A stretch of 64,000 bases of DNA from Calamus simplicifolius. Taxonomy: Eukaryota > Streptophyta > Magnoliopsida > Arecales > Arecaceae. How positions within the stretch are numbered: position 1 is the first letter of the stretch; every line of letters starts with the position of its first letter. The stretch covers positions 488,216 to 552,215 of the forward strand of contig UESW01004818.1 of assembly GCA_900491605.1 (NCBI GenBank), given 5' to 3'. The position numbers and the translations under genes were made by a program. Below, one piece after another: positions 23,688-35,453 of the stretch. The notes beneath the pieces are model-generated. The model did no database searches, was not told the origin of the DNA, and was given only the letters and a program-made list of their open reading frames with translations.

Positions 23688-25130
23688 TTGATGGAACCAA
23701 CATATGTTCAGGAAACCTCCTCTGACTCTACTGGGGGGCATCCCGTCCGAGCGACCCATCAGAGGCTAATTTTTCTACTTCTTCATCACCCTCAATATCA
23801 GCTGCTCCTCATGAGCAGCTGGCTAACCTCACTCAACAGGTTCAAACCCTCATTGGGGTGGTCGCGAGTTGCAAAAATAGCAACCTACTCATCGACAAGT
23901 CGGACTTCCTGCACCCCCGCAGATCGCTATTCTGACTAGTCAGCAGTCCGCACACAGAAGGTCCTCCCAGAAGGAGCGTCCTCATCACCAAGTCTCATCC
24001 AAACATCATCTTCGGGAAAGCCTTAAGAGGTCTTGGTCTCCTACCCATCGCTCTAGTGGTCATGAACACCGGCGAGGGAAGGAACCCCGAAGTTCATATC
24101 GTCACCAACCCCGGTATTCTACCTCCTCCTCATCCGAATCTGCATAAGAGGATATCAACAATCAGATGGAGAGACGCTTGGAGGAGCAGAACAGGCGTTT
24201 GGAGGAGCTTAGTCAAAATCTTCATGATCATTCGGGGGTGGAATATGATTCATGCCCCCACCACCTGCCGAGTCATGGAAGAGCGCATCCCCCATCGGTT
24301 CCGTCTTCCTCAACTAGACCCGTATGACGGCACCACAAACCCATTGGACCATTTGGAAAGTTATAAATCCCTCATGCAAGTCCAAGGAGCCACGGACGCC
24401 TTATTATGTATCACCTTCTCTGCCACTCTTCGAAAGGCCGCTCATGCCTGGTATCCAAGTTACTCCTGCATAGCATCGACTCTTTTCAGCAGCTAGAGAA
24501 GGCCTTTTTGGCACAGTTTGATGCCTGTCGCAAAGTCCCTCGAGTAGCTGACAGCCTCTTCTCTGTCCAGGAAAAAGAAGGCGAGCTCTTGAAAAATTTC
24601 ATACCTCGATTTAAAGCTACGGCTCTGGAGGTGTATCATCTAGATGATGTTGTGGCCACCCTGGCCCTAAAGCGGGGGCTTTGTCCCTATCGCTTCACCT
24701 ATTCCTTGAATAAGAGGCCGCCTAGCTCCTATATGAGCTCCTGGATCGGGTGCATAAGTATATCCATGCTGATGAGGCTGATCATACCTGGAGGGATGCT
24801 GATCGAGCAGCTGGCAAGAAGCCATTCCGGGAGATGCCAAGCAGACTCCTCCCTAAGAAGCCTGAACCCCTGCGTCGTCCGGATAAAAGATGCCAGAACC
24901 TTCCTACTGAAGAATGGAGCTATACCCCTCTCCTCGCTCCGAGATCTCATATCCTTATAGAGGTCAAAGGGGAGCCTTATCTCCAGCGCCCCCCTCCACT
25001 GAGGGCATGTGCCGCCCGCGACCGGAGCCGCTATTATCGTTTCCATAGAGACTACGGCCATGATACTGAATTTGAAATGCACCATTGAAGAGCTTATTCA
25101 ACAAGGCCACCTCGGGAAGTTTGTCAAGAA
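23688..25130 (+). pseudogene. gypsy gag, frameshifted
   Basis: The retrotransposon gag core is clear: RFRLPQLDPYDGTTNPLDHL and MQVQGATDALLCITF in the frame 24056-24496, continued in another frame (24406 on) by QLEKAFLAQFDACRKVPRVA and ATLALKRGLCPYRFTY. A third frame (24750-25088) holds the C-terminal part with the zinc-finger-like YYRFHRDYGHDTEFE, where family members usually begin with C and end in C, so two zinc ligands look lost. At least three frameshifts prevent translation. Confidence 0.85.
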
Positions 25131-27128
25131 GGAAGCTCCGACTATCCCACCTATGATGGGGCCTCCGCCTGCTCAAGCTAGCATCGACAACACTCCGACG
25201 GAGCAGACGGTAGGCATGCTTTCATGGGGGGCGACTTCATCAACCAAAAGACATAGGGGGAATGATGGGGTAGAAGATGTAAATCCCTATTTTGAAAGGG
25301 AGCTAGGGGGAGGGGATCACCCAAACGATGATAGTGTGGTCGTCTCCATGACGATTGCTAAATATCCTGTAAAAAGAATACTTGTAGATAGTGGAAGTTC
25401 AACAGATATACTTACTTATGATGCTTTTCTTCGGATGGGTCTGTCCCCTGATTCTTTGTCACCCGTGGCAACCCCCCTCATCGGCTTCACTGGAGATTCT
25501 GTCAAGGTGGAGGGCGATATTACCTTGCCGGTCACAGCGAGAACGCCACCCCGTCAAAGCATGGTCCTGATGAGGTTTTTGGTGGCCATGGTGCCATTGT
25601 CCTACAATGCTATCCTTGGACATCCCAGTTTGAACCTCTTGGACGCAATCATCTCTACCAGGCACCGGCTGGTGAGGTTTCCAACCAATCAAGGAGTCGG
25701 AGAGATGCATGGGGAACAGAACCTCGCACAATTATGCTATTATATGGCTCCTAGCCCTCAGAAGATGGTGGCTCCCTCTACCTCGGTGTTGTTCGACCCC
25801 AGGAAATTTGAAAGAAGAGGAGAATCGGTAGAGCGATTACTATCTTACCCATTGGGAGACGATCCCACAAAGACTGTGCAAATCGGTGAGTTTCTTCCTT
25901 TGGAAGTAAAAAATGAATTCCTCACCTTTTTACAGGCTAACTCAGATATTTTTGCATGGTCTGCCTTGGACATGCCTGGCATTCCCCCGAAGGTGATAAC
26001 CCACAAGCTTAACATTGATACCAAGTGTCGACCTGTTCGACAAAAGAAAAGAAGCTTTGCCCCCGAGTGGCAAAGAGCCATAGACGAGGAAGTCAACAAG
26101 CTTTTAGTCGCCGGCCACATTCGGGAGGCTCAGGACCCAAGTTGGTTGGCAAATGTAGTTATGGTCCGGAAGGCGAGTGGAAGTTGGCGGATCTGCATCA
26201 ACTTCATTGATCTTAACAAAGCATGTCCTAAGGACAGCTTTCTTCTGCCGCGGATCGACCAACTGGTGGACTCCACCTCTGGACATGAGCTCCTGAGTTT
26301 TATGGACGCCTTCTCCGGCTACAACCAAATAAAGATGGACCCGGTAGATGAGAAAAATACTTCTTTCATTACGAAGAAAGGCATTTACTGCTACAAAGTG
26401 ATGCCCTTTAGACTAAAGAATGCCGGAGCCACTTATTAGAGGTTGATGAATAAGGTCTTCAAGGATCAGATTAGGCATAATATAGATGTATATGTGGATG
26501 ACATGCTGACTAAGAGCATCCACATCGCCAGCCATGTCATCAACTTAGAAGAAACCTTCAGCAACCTTCGAAGTCATCGGATCAAGCTTAATCCCCATAA
26601 GTGCACCTTCCATATTACTGCAGGGAAGTTTCTGGGCTTCTTAGCGACCCAACGGGGAATCGAGGCGAATTCGAAGAAGATCAAGCTATCCTCGATATGC
26701 AGCGACCAGCCAACAAGAAGGAGGTCCAACGATTCACTAGAAGAATAGCCGCCCTGAGCCGATTCTTGTCCAGATTGGCGGAGAGGTGCCCACCTTTCTT
26801 TAAAGCCTTGCGAAAAGTTGACAGTTTCGAGTGGACGGATAGCTTCCAATGGGCCTTTGAGGAGTTAAAAGGAGTTCTTGTCTACTCCACCATTACTATC
26901 AAAGCCTAAAGAGGGAGAACATCTTTTTGTTTATCTAGCTGCTACCCTGGAGGTGGTCAGCTCTGTTCTAGTCCGACTCGATCAAGATGGAGCGCAGAAG
27001 CCTATCTACTACACTAGCAAGGTACTTCATGATGCGAAAATTTGATACTCTCTGGTGGAGAATATTATCTTCGCCTTGTCGTCTCTGCTCAGCGCCTCCG
27101 GCCATACTTCTAGGCACACCCGATAGCG
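25131..27128 (+). pseudogene. gypsy protease and reverse transcriptase, broken
   Basis: The long open stretch 25009-26439 gives a protease with ILVDSGSSTDIL and NAILGHPSLNLLDA, then the RT linker (FAWSALDMPGIPPK), RICINFIDLNKACPKDS and FSGYNQIKMDP. It ends at a TAG (26437-26439) where relatives have CAG in GATYQRLMN. After that the frame continues with YVDDMLTKS (26491-26517), then shifts near 26680 to the frame with KKEVQRFTRRIAALSRFLS. Further stops occur near 26907 and 27043. The active-site YVDD is retained, but the frame is not. Confidence 0.88.
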
Positions 27129-29051
27129 GTGCTTACAGACCAGCCTCTTAGGTCTATACTGGTTCAACCTGATACATCAGGTCGCCTAGCAAAATGGGCC
27201 ATCAAACTAGGAGAGTTCGACCTGTCATTTCGGGCTCGCCCTGCTCTTAAGTCTCAAGTGTTGGCAGATTTTTTGGTGGAGTGCACTTGGACCGACGAGC
27301 GGGATAATGATGTCCCTGAGAAATGCTCTGTAGCTGAGGAAGATATGGTGGAGGCCTGGATTCTTCATGTTGACGGTGCCTCCAATTCCCAGGGAAGCGG
27401 GGCAGGCCTTATCTTAGCAAGTCCAGAGGGAATGACCTTTGGGTATGCCCTTCACTTCCTTTTCAAGGCCACCAACAATCAAACTGAGTACGAGGCCCTA
27501 TTGGCCAGGATCAAACTTGCCCATGATTTGGGAGTAAAGCATCTTCGAGCCTTCACTTACTCCCAGCTCGTCTCCGGGCACATCACTGGAGAATTTGAAG
27601 CTCATGACCCTACCATATCACGATATTTGGGCAAAGTCAAGATGTTGACCTCCTCATTGGCTTATTTCACCATCGGTTACATTCCCAGAGGGGAGAATGC
27701 TAGAGCTGATGCATTATCAAAGATGGCCACTTCGGCGGACGACTGCCTAGAAAGAGAGTACGTCAAGCATCTGGAGAGTCCGAGTATCGATTTCGCAGAG
27801 GAAGTTATACCGATCATGCAGGAGCCAATTTGGATGGATGCTTACATTCGTTATCTCACTAGTGGCTCTCTCCCCACCGACCCAGTAGAAACTAGGTTGC
27901 TCAAGAGGTCGGCCAAGTTTGTATTGTTAGAAGGCCGCCTGTACAGGAAATCTTTCTCTCATCCTCTTCTCAAGTGTATAGGCCCAGCGAATGCTGATTA
28001 TATTCTCAGAGAAATACATGAAGGCATATGTGGGAGTCATGTGGGGGGCAGGTCTCTGGCATATAAGGCTCTCTACCAAGGATATTACTGGCTTACAATG
28101 CGCCAGGACGCCGCTGAGTTGGTTCGAAGGTGCAATAGCTGCCAATGACACTTGAGTATCCAGAGACAGCCGGCCTCACTTTTGAGTCCGCTGTCTGCCC
28201 CCTGGCCTTTTGCTAAGTGGGGGATGGACATACTTGGGCCTTTCCCCCCAGCTGCAGGACAGCAGAGGTTCTTATTGGTGGCCATCGACTATTTTACTAA
28301 ATGGGTCGCAATCAAGGCATTAGCTAAAATTACTGAAGCCAAGGTGAGGGCATTCTTTTGGAAATCTATTATTTGCCGGTCGGCTTACCTCATACTCGGA
28401 TTACCGATAATGGCCGCCAGTTTGACAACTCAACATTCAAGGCCTTCTGTACTGAGCTAGGCATTTGCCACAGGTTCACTTCTGTTGGGCATCCCCAATC
28501 CAATGGAGAGGCGGAAGTTATGAACCGTACTATCCTTCAAGGACTCCAGACCCGATTGAATGAATCAAGGGCAGATGGGTGAAAGAACTTCCTAGTGTAT
28601 TATGGGCATACCACACCACTCCTAGGGCCCCCATAGGAGAGACTCCCTTTAGCCTCGTCTTCGGATCTGAAGCAGTCATCCCGGTAGAAATCGGCCTCCC
28701 TATCTCCTGAGTAGAAGCATATAAGGAGGACGAAAACCCCGAAGGGCTAACCTGGACTTCATCAACGAAACCCGAGACCTGGCACGGTTTAGGATGGCCA
28801 CTTTCCGCCAGCGAGCCGAGAGGTACTATAATGCTCGGGTCCATCCCAAGATGTTCCGCTCCAGAGACCTGGTCCTTAGAAAGGCTGAGGTGTCTAAACC
28901 AACTGAAGGAGGCAAGCTATCGCTAAACTGGGAAGGGCCATATCGAGTCGTAAAAGCACTTTCACAAGGAGCCTACAAACTAGAGGGAATGGACGGACGA
29001 CCAATTCCACGCACTTGGAACGCCGGTAATCTCTGCCGATACTATCAATGA
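27129..29051 (+). pseudogene. gypsy RNase H and integrase, broken
   Basis: 27129-28148 stays open: TDQPLRSILVQPDTSGRLAK, the RNase H start ILHVDGASNSQGSG, NNQTEYEALL, GENARADALSK and the integrase zinc region (IHEGICGSH, RRCNSCQ). A TGA at 28146-28148 replaces the arginine codon of CQRH. Integrase continues (WGMDILGPFPP, then in another frame ITDNGRQFDN) and ends at 29051 with GPYRVVKALSQGAYKLE and TWNAGNLCRYYQ. At least two frameshifts occur between 28380 and 28800. Confidence 0.88.
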
Positions 29052-29119
29052 TAAATGTATTAGACAAATGATTATGAAAATGGTTTTTAAATCCTATTGT
29101 TCAATTCAATATTGTAACC

Positions 29120-30215
29120 TCGGTAGCCCCAAGGATACAGACACCCCGGACTAGCGCGAGAAACCTTCGAAGGTTCAAGTCCTGTGTCCTAGGTGGCCCC
29201 GAGTCAAACTTCCGGGCCGACACGAGAAACCCCCATGGCAGTTTTTCAAAAGGACCTCGGCGGCCCCAAGGATACAAACACCCCAGACCAGCACGAGAAA
29301 CTTTCGGAGGTTCAAGTCATGTGTCCTAGAGGCCCCGAGTCAAACTCCCTAGCCGGCGTGAGAAAACCTCGTGGCAGTTTTTCAAAAGGACCTCGGCGGC
29401 CCAAGGATACAGACATCCCGGACTGGCGCGAGAAACCTCCAGAGGTTCAAGTCCTGTGTCCTAGGCGGCCCCGAGTCAAACTCTCGGGCCGGCGCAAAAA
29501 ACTTGTGGCAGTTTTTCAAAAGGACCTCGGCGGCCACAAGGATATAGACACCCGGACCGGCGCGAGAAACCTTCGAAGGTTCAAGTCCTGTGTCCTAGGC
29601 GGCCCTGAGTCAAACTTTCGGGCCAGTGCGAGAAACCCCCGTGACAGTTTTTCAAAAGGACCTTAGCGGCCTCAAGGATACAGACACCCCAGGCCGGTGC
29701 GAGAAACCTCTGGGGGTTCAAGTCCTGTGTCCTAGGCGGCCCCGAGTCAAACTCCCGGGTCGGCGCGAGAAACCCCCGTGGCAGTTTTTAAAAAGGACCT
29801 CGGTGGCCCCAAGGATACAGACACCCTGGACCGGTGCGAGAAACCTTCGGAGGTTCAAGTCCTGTGTCCTAGGCGGCCCCGAGTCAAACTCTCGACCGGC
29901 ACGAGAAACCCTCGTGGTAATTTTTTAAAAGGACATCGGCGGCCCCAAGGATATAGACACCTCGGACCGGTGCGAGAAACCTCCGGAGGTTCAAGTACTG
30001 TGTCCTAGGCAGCCCTGAGTCAAACTCCTGGGCCGGCGCGAGAAACCCCCATGGCAATTTTTCAAAAGGACCTCGGCAGCCCCAAGGATACAGACACCCC
30101 GGACCGATGCGAGAAACCTCCGTAGGTTCAAGTCCTGTGTCCTAGGTGGCCCCGAGTCAAACTTCCAGACCAGCGCGAGAAACCCTCATGGTAGTTTTTC
30201 AGAAGGACCCTAGCG
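29120..30215 (+). repeat. 136-bp tandem array (8 copies) after pol
   Basis: Anchors of GTTTTTCAAAAGGACC recur at 29241, 29377, 29511, 29647, 29784, 29919, 30056 and 30193, spacing 134-137. Each unit also has GGTTCAAGTCCTGTGTCCTA and GGCGGCCCCGAGTCAAAC. ORFs in this block (29193-29666, 29626-29928, 29778-30008) are repeat by-products. Confidence 0.93.
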
Positions 30216-30530
30216 GCCCCAAAGATATCAGGCTCCAGCCGACCCTCGAGCTGGTCCTAGGCGGCCACGGTTATATTAGGCTCCTAGCTGGCCCTTGGGC
30301 TGGTCCTAGGCGGCCACGGTGATATTAGGTCCTTAGCCGGCCCTCAGGCTGGTTCTAGGCGGCCACAGTGATATTAGGCCCCTAGCCGGCCCTATGGCTG
30401 GTCCTAGCGGCCACGGTTATGTTTGACCCCTAGCCGACCCTCGGGCTGGCCCTAGGCGGCCACAGTTATGTTTCGCCCCAACGATATTAGGTCTCTTGCT
30501 GGCCCTCGGGCTAGTTTCGAACGACCCCAA
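30216..30530 (+). repeat. Internal 49-bp array related to the LTR array
   Basis: About six units of CTGGTCCTAGGCGGCCACGG plus a TTAGGCCCCTAGCCGGCCCT-like half. The spacing between 30251 and 30300 is 49. Unit length and the phrases GGCCCCTAG and GTCCTAGGCGGCC are shared with the LTR array of the same element, in the same orientation. Confidence 0.85.
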
Positions 30531-30799
30531 TGTCTGACACAAAAAGGGCATGGGCGCCCTAGACCAGCACAAGAAACTCTCGAAGGTTTAAACTTGGGAC
30601 TCTGGATGGCCCCGTATCGAGCTTCTAAGTTGGTACGGGAGGTCTCTTGTTTAACCCTTGAAAGAACTATGCTAACAAATTATTAAATATATTCGAGGGA
30701 ATAAGGCTAGCTTACCGAACGACGGAATAACTAAAAACTGACAATATCGGTTTAGACATAAAAGCGACACAGAATTATCCAAAAACGAAACTTTTGCTA

Positions 30800-33381
30800 T
30801 TAATGTATTATCACGCAAAAGGCCAACCTTGGCTGTGTTACAAAATAGAAAAAATACTCCAAATCAAGGCTCGGAGGACTCTGATTCGTCCTTCGTATCA
30901 TCTTCCACGGCTGAATACTGTCAAGGTTGTCCAACCGATAGACTTGAAGAATTTTCTTCTTGCAGTTCTCGAAGCCCTTGGCAAAAGCATCCATGGCCGC
31001 CTCACTGCATTTAGCCACAAATTCGGCAGAGCCCTTGTAGAACTCCACGGCTTGCAGGGCCCTCTGATCGGTGGCACTAACCCGAAGAATGGCCTCAGCC
31101 TGAGCAGCCATCACCCTCTCATTGGCCTGAACTTCGGGAAGAGTAGCTTGGCCAAGGTCTCTCTCACCTCATCTTCAGCGAAAGCCAGTTTCCCCTTCGT
31201 GGAAGTCAGCCACTCCTCAATGTTGGCCAGTCTCTCCTCTGCAGTTGGAGCCTCCAATTCAAGTAGTTCAGCCATGTCTTCTGCAGCGGCTGCCCTCTCT
31301 TCAGCTTGGGTTACCCTGAGAAGGGCAGTCCCCAACTTCTCTTCAGTAGCCCAAGCCTCGACACAACCTCGGCCAGTTTAGCCTCAGTTTCTTCAATCCG
31401 GGCCTTCAAGGTCTGACTCTCTTCTTCGGCGGCCTTCAGGGCGCCAGACACTGCAAGCTCCTGAGCTTTAGCCTCGGACAACTCCTGAGTTAGCTCACCC
31501 ACTTGATCCTTGAGAGCATCCAATTCGGGCGAGCTCTGTTTTTGGTTGCCCCCAATACAAGTGTCCCGAAGGATGAATGCACTTTAGACGCTTGCAGGGT
31601 AGGAAATCGATTATAATAAGAAAGAAAGGGAAAAGGAGAAGAAGAGGATAAAAGAGAAGAGCCGAGGATCTCGCGAAATTACCTGAAGAATGGCAGTGAA
31701 GAAGGTATCGAAGGACTTCTCCAACGGTTGGCGTCGGAGTTTGGCCTAGAGGTTGGGTAGGGCGGAGCGGCTAACTACGTGCTCAGCTAGACGCCCCTGA
31801 TGCATCGCGCTGACCCAAGGCGGCCGACTAGAAAAATCCTTATTTGGGGGCACCTCTACCCCCTCCTAAGGCGAATGGACTTCCGAAAGCCGATCATCAT
31901 CGGCTTCCTGAGCCGGGGGTGTCGCCACCCTTTCCTCTGGCACAGCCTTGCCTTCGGCTTCGGGGGAAGGCGGAGATCTCTCCCTCTCTGGTTCCTTTCG
32001 AGCCCCAGCTAAAGGGACCCCTGTGGGTAGCTCCTCTCGAGTCTCGTTTGATGGGACCTCTGTTCCAACGCTTCAACACAGGGATCTCCTTTTCTCGGCC
32101 CTCCTGCTAGTGTAACCCCAGGGGAGGAAGGCGGAGCCACTTCGCCCAACAGCGGACCATCCCGCGCTGCCCGTTTAGGCTTCTTGGGCCCTGCCTTCAC
32201 TGGGCCTCTAGCTGCTTTCCTCTTCTTCAGGGCCTTCGACAAAAACTCTGTAGAGAATCTCATCTCTACATCGAAGAAGCAAAGGGTCAGAAAACAGAGG
32301 TAATAAAACAAACACGAACAAGACAAAAATCCATAAGTCAACAAAAACCCACATACAAACACACGTGCAATAAACAAACAAAGAATAAAAGAAGGAAAAG
32401 AAAATTTGGTCGACGGTTGAAAACGGTAGCGCTCACCGGGGCTCGGTGAGGACGCCACTGGTGCTGCTAAGGCTTCGCGAAGATTGCCCTCCGACAGCAG
32501 CTCTGCGCAGGGAGGAACGACAGAAGACAGTAAGGCCTTGAAAAGCTCTCGGTCCCTTTCCTCTATGCTAGAGTTTTTATTGGGGCTAGTGTCAGGACAA
32601 CTCCAAGATGTCTTTATCCTCTCGCCATGGATATAGAAGAAGTGCGACTTTCACCCTTTTATCTTCGAGGGTAAGTCCAATTTGAGTACCCTCTTGGGAC
32701 GGAAGGCAAAACTCTACCAACCACTCTCGGAGGAATTTCTAAGTTTGTACAAAGCTCGAAATAGAGAAACTTGAGCAGGGGCACCATGAAAATGGTAGAG
32801 TACTAGGAACGCGTATATAATTTGAATGGAATTTGGGGTTAATTGGGCAGGAATCAAGTTATATCTATCTAAAAGATTTAAAAAGAAAGGATGAAGAGGG
32901 AGGCGGAGTCCACCCTTGAGGAATTCCTCATACAGGGCGACTCCCCCTCCTTGGCCATAAGTCACCTTATCGCCATACCAAGGAGCAGACAGGCAAATGC
33001 TGTCGGGAACTCTATACTGAGCCCTGATTCTCCTTATGTCATGGTCTTTCAAGACAGAACATATCTCCCCTGGGTCTAGAAGGAAATGTCGAATGTGACG
33101 GGGGGGGGGGGGGCCGAAACCCTAGGAGTTGGAGAGGCGGCCCTATCTGTGGGAGGAGGAACCTCGCCCGAGGGAACCTCACCTGGAGGAACCTGACCCG
33201 AGGGAACCTCACCTAGAGGAACCTCGCCCGAGGGGACCCCGCCGGGGGACGGACCAGCAGTCTCGGAGCGACCAGGTATGGAAATTCTGCTAGGAGCACG
33301 GCGACGTGCCTCGAGAATCTCTTTCCTAGATGGTTCGATTAGAGGCCCCTTACCCTTCCTATCAGCCTGAGAATCCATCAA
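30800..33381 (-). pseudogene. Antisense multi-exon gene of element 2 (plant 'putative gypsy type transposon' domain plus coiled coil)
   Basis: It is antisense to gag-pol, between the arrays and the 3' LTR. The first exon (33381-33076) starts MDSQADRKGKGPLIEPS and runs into PSGEVP repeats and a C14 tract. The next part (33052-32714) holds the conserved domain: RRIRAQYRVPDSI, LHPFFLNLLDRYNLIPAQL and VSLFRALYKLR. A GT-AG intron is visible at 32266-32436, after which the exon opens MRFSTEFLSKALKKRKAA. The last exons (31523-30800) are a Glu/Ala/Leu-rich coiled coil ending with a segment like EFYKGSAEFVAKCSEAAMDA. The domain resembles the Pfam family called Transposase_28. The same order is found in the element at 48552-62222. 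The frame is broken in places. Function unknown. Confidence 0.72.
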
Positions 33382-33836
33382 GAAAAAAGAAACACAAAGA
33401 AAACCAAGAAACTAACCTCGAAATAGAAGGACAGAACCAAAAGGGAACTCAGCGTTGGGAGGAGGAGCAAGAAGCAAGAAAAATGTAAAAGCGATGGAAG
33501 ACAAAAAGGATGGGCGGGATAATATGAGCTTCTCAGATTTAGGAGACCCCGCCATCATAAAGAGTAAGGCGGCAAGCACCGAATCGTGGCCCAAGTGTCA
33601 CTAACCCATAAGAGGAGCACGTTTCCCCTAGCAAAAAGAGCCGTCAATGCAATTTAAGTACTGAAGCCCTTTCCCATCAATCACGAGGCATTCCTTTTAA
33701 GTGATAAGAGGGCTTTTAATCTTCTTGGAAGCACACGCCCATTATTAATAGGTTGTGATGCATTAAACCTAATTATATGATAATTTTATGCGCTCCTTTC
33801 TCTTGGCAAGCGCAGCACATGTGAACACCAAGACTC

Positions 33837-33849
33837 AGGAGCGGGAGGG
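33837..33849 (+). promoter_or_regulatory. Polypurine tract of element 2
   Basis: AGGAGCGGGAGGG lies just before the TG of the 3' LTR and is nearly the same as the tract of the element at 48552-62222 (GGAGCGAGGGGG). Confidence 0.8.
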
Positions 33850-33853
33850 CATA

Positions 33854-35030
33854 TGATATGGCTAATAAAAAGCCACATGATAAAAACGATGCCTGGCCCC
33901 TAGATGGCCCCCAAGGCCACTCTTAGGTGGCCCCGATGATACTTAGCCCCTAGACGGCCACAAGGCCAGTCCCAGGCGGCCCCAATGATACCTGGCCCCT
34001 AGATGGCCCCAGGGCCAGTCCTAGGCGGCCCTGATGATAACTAGCCCCTAGACGGCCCTAGGACCAGTCCTAGGCGACCCCGATGATAACTGGCCCCTAG
34101 ACGGCCCTAGGACCAGTCCTAGTCGGCCCTGACAATAACTGGCCCCTAGACGGCCCCAGGGCCAGTCCTAGGTAGCTCCGATGGCACTTGATCCCTAAAC
34201 GGCCCTAGGGCTAGTCCTAGGCGGCCTTGACGGCACTTGGCCCCTAGATGGCCCCAGGGCCAGTCCTAGGCGGCCCCGATGGCACTTGGCCCCTAGATGG
34301 CCCCAGGGCCAGTCCTAGGCGGCCCCGATGATACTTGGCCCCTAGACGGCCCTAGGGCTAGTTCTAGGCAGCCCCGATGGCACTTGGCCCCTAGACGGCC
34401 CCAAGGCCAGTCCTACGCAGCCCCGACGATACTTGGCCCCTAGACGGCCCCAGGGCCAGTCCTAGGCGCCCCGATGGCACTTGGTTCCTAGACGGCCCCA
34501 GGGCCGATCCCGGGCATGAATCTTCTTCCATAACCTCATAGATTTGACAAGATAGGGGACATCATTTCGGGCATCCTTTTCAGAGTATCTCAGCCCAAAA
34601 AGTCACTAACAACATTTAATGACTCTGACCAAATAAGCATCAGAAGCCGATTATCCCTAGAAAGATATTGATGATGTCGGAATAATAAATACGAACCCAA
34701 TCTGACCAGCCCTGACATTCCATATGCAAGAGTGCTGACGTGTTATAAGACTCAGACCTCAGCAATGGAAAAGGTGGATAAAAGGAGAGGTAAGGGCAAG
34801 CAATGAGGGGTCTCTCTAAGCCAAAGCAACCCATTCCACACGCACACTTCTTCTTCTCAACTACAACTGTGTTTCTGGTCGCTAACTTGGGTGTCAGAGG
34901 GTCCTATAACTGAAATCTTCAGTTACGAGACTTCTGGCAGAATTCCAGAGGCGAGGGAGTGATCTGAGGATTCCATTGAAGTACTAGTTGACGCTCAAGG
35001 ACGCCAGCTCATGGTGACCAGGCATCAATA
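33854..35030 (+). repeat. 3' LTR of element 2
   Basis: It starts TGATATGGCTAATAAAAAG and ends GGCATCAATA (CA changed to TA), 1177 bp. It is 100 bp shorter than the 5' copy, about two 49-bp units. The array covers 33893-34510 with 12-13 units. It is followed at once by the GGTTA duplication. Confidence 0.93.
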
Positions 35031-35453
35031 GGTTATAGCCTATTTTGGTGAAGCTTTGCCAACTCCATTACATCGGGTTGTGTAAATGCCAAGGGGTTGG
35101 CAATGGGAGATCAAGCTATGGCCGGAGTGGCTAGGGTATGGTTGTTGTTGGCGTGAGGGTGGCTTTAAAGCGTCAGCATTTTTCCCATAGCTTTTAAAAA
35201 GCGTTGGCCTCAAATTGCTGACGCTTTAAAGTGTCAAAAATTTTTCGATGCTTTAAATAATTGTCAGGAATAATTATTTTCACTCTTATTTTTTTGATGC
35301 TTTTTAAAGCATTGGAATAATATTTTTGACGTAAATAATTATTTCCAATCCTATTTTTGATGCTTTTTAAAGAATTGAAATATTTTTTTCCAATGCTAAT
35401 AAGCGTCGAAAAAGATCTTTTAAGCATCGCCTTTCGTCAGAATTATTATAGTG

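Larger units (their letters stand above)
22354..35030 (+). mobile_element. Complete Tat-type Ty3/gypsy element with GGTTA duplication (element 2)
   Basis: Perfect 5-bp duplications GGTTA flank it at 22349-22353 and 35031-35035. In order: 5' LTR, primer site, gag, protease-RT-RNase H-integrase, a 136-bp array, a 49-bp array, an antisense multi-exon gene, a polypurine tract and the 3' LTR. The LTRs differ by two 49-bp units and clearly by substitutions (roughly 15-17 in about 230 bases of the unique part, counted by eye). The coding frames are broken many times, so it is an old, inactive copy. It lies inside the CACTA-like element. Confidence 0.93.
20934..35453. mobile_element. CACTA-like non-autonomous transposon, split by a gypsy insertion
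   Basis: The left end is CACTACAATAAATCGGGAGA. The right end, reverse-complemented, is CACTATAATAATTCTGACGA. Both ends are followed by the subterminal short inverted repeats typical of CACTA elements: GACGCTTT, TAGCGTC and GCTTTAAAGTGTCA near 20969-21055, and many GACGCTTTAAAG/GCTTTTTAAAGC copies at 35165-35440. Without the nested gypsy element it is about 1.85 kb and holds no transposase. The 3-bp flanks (ACT left, TAT right) do not match, so one end may be slightly wrong or mutated. Confidence 0.7.

Noticed and set aside
24729..25176. Minus-strand ORFs opposite gag and protease of element 2
   Set aside because: Shadows of the gag-protease frames, no domain.
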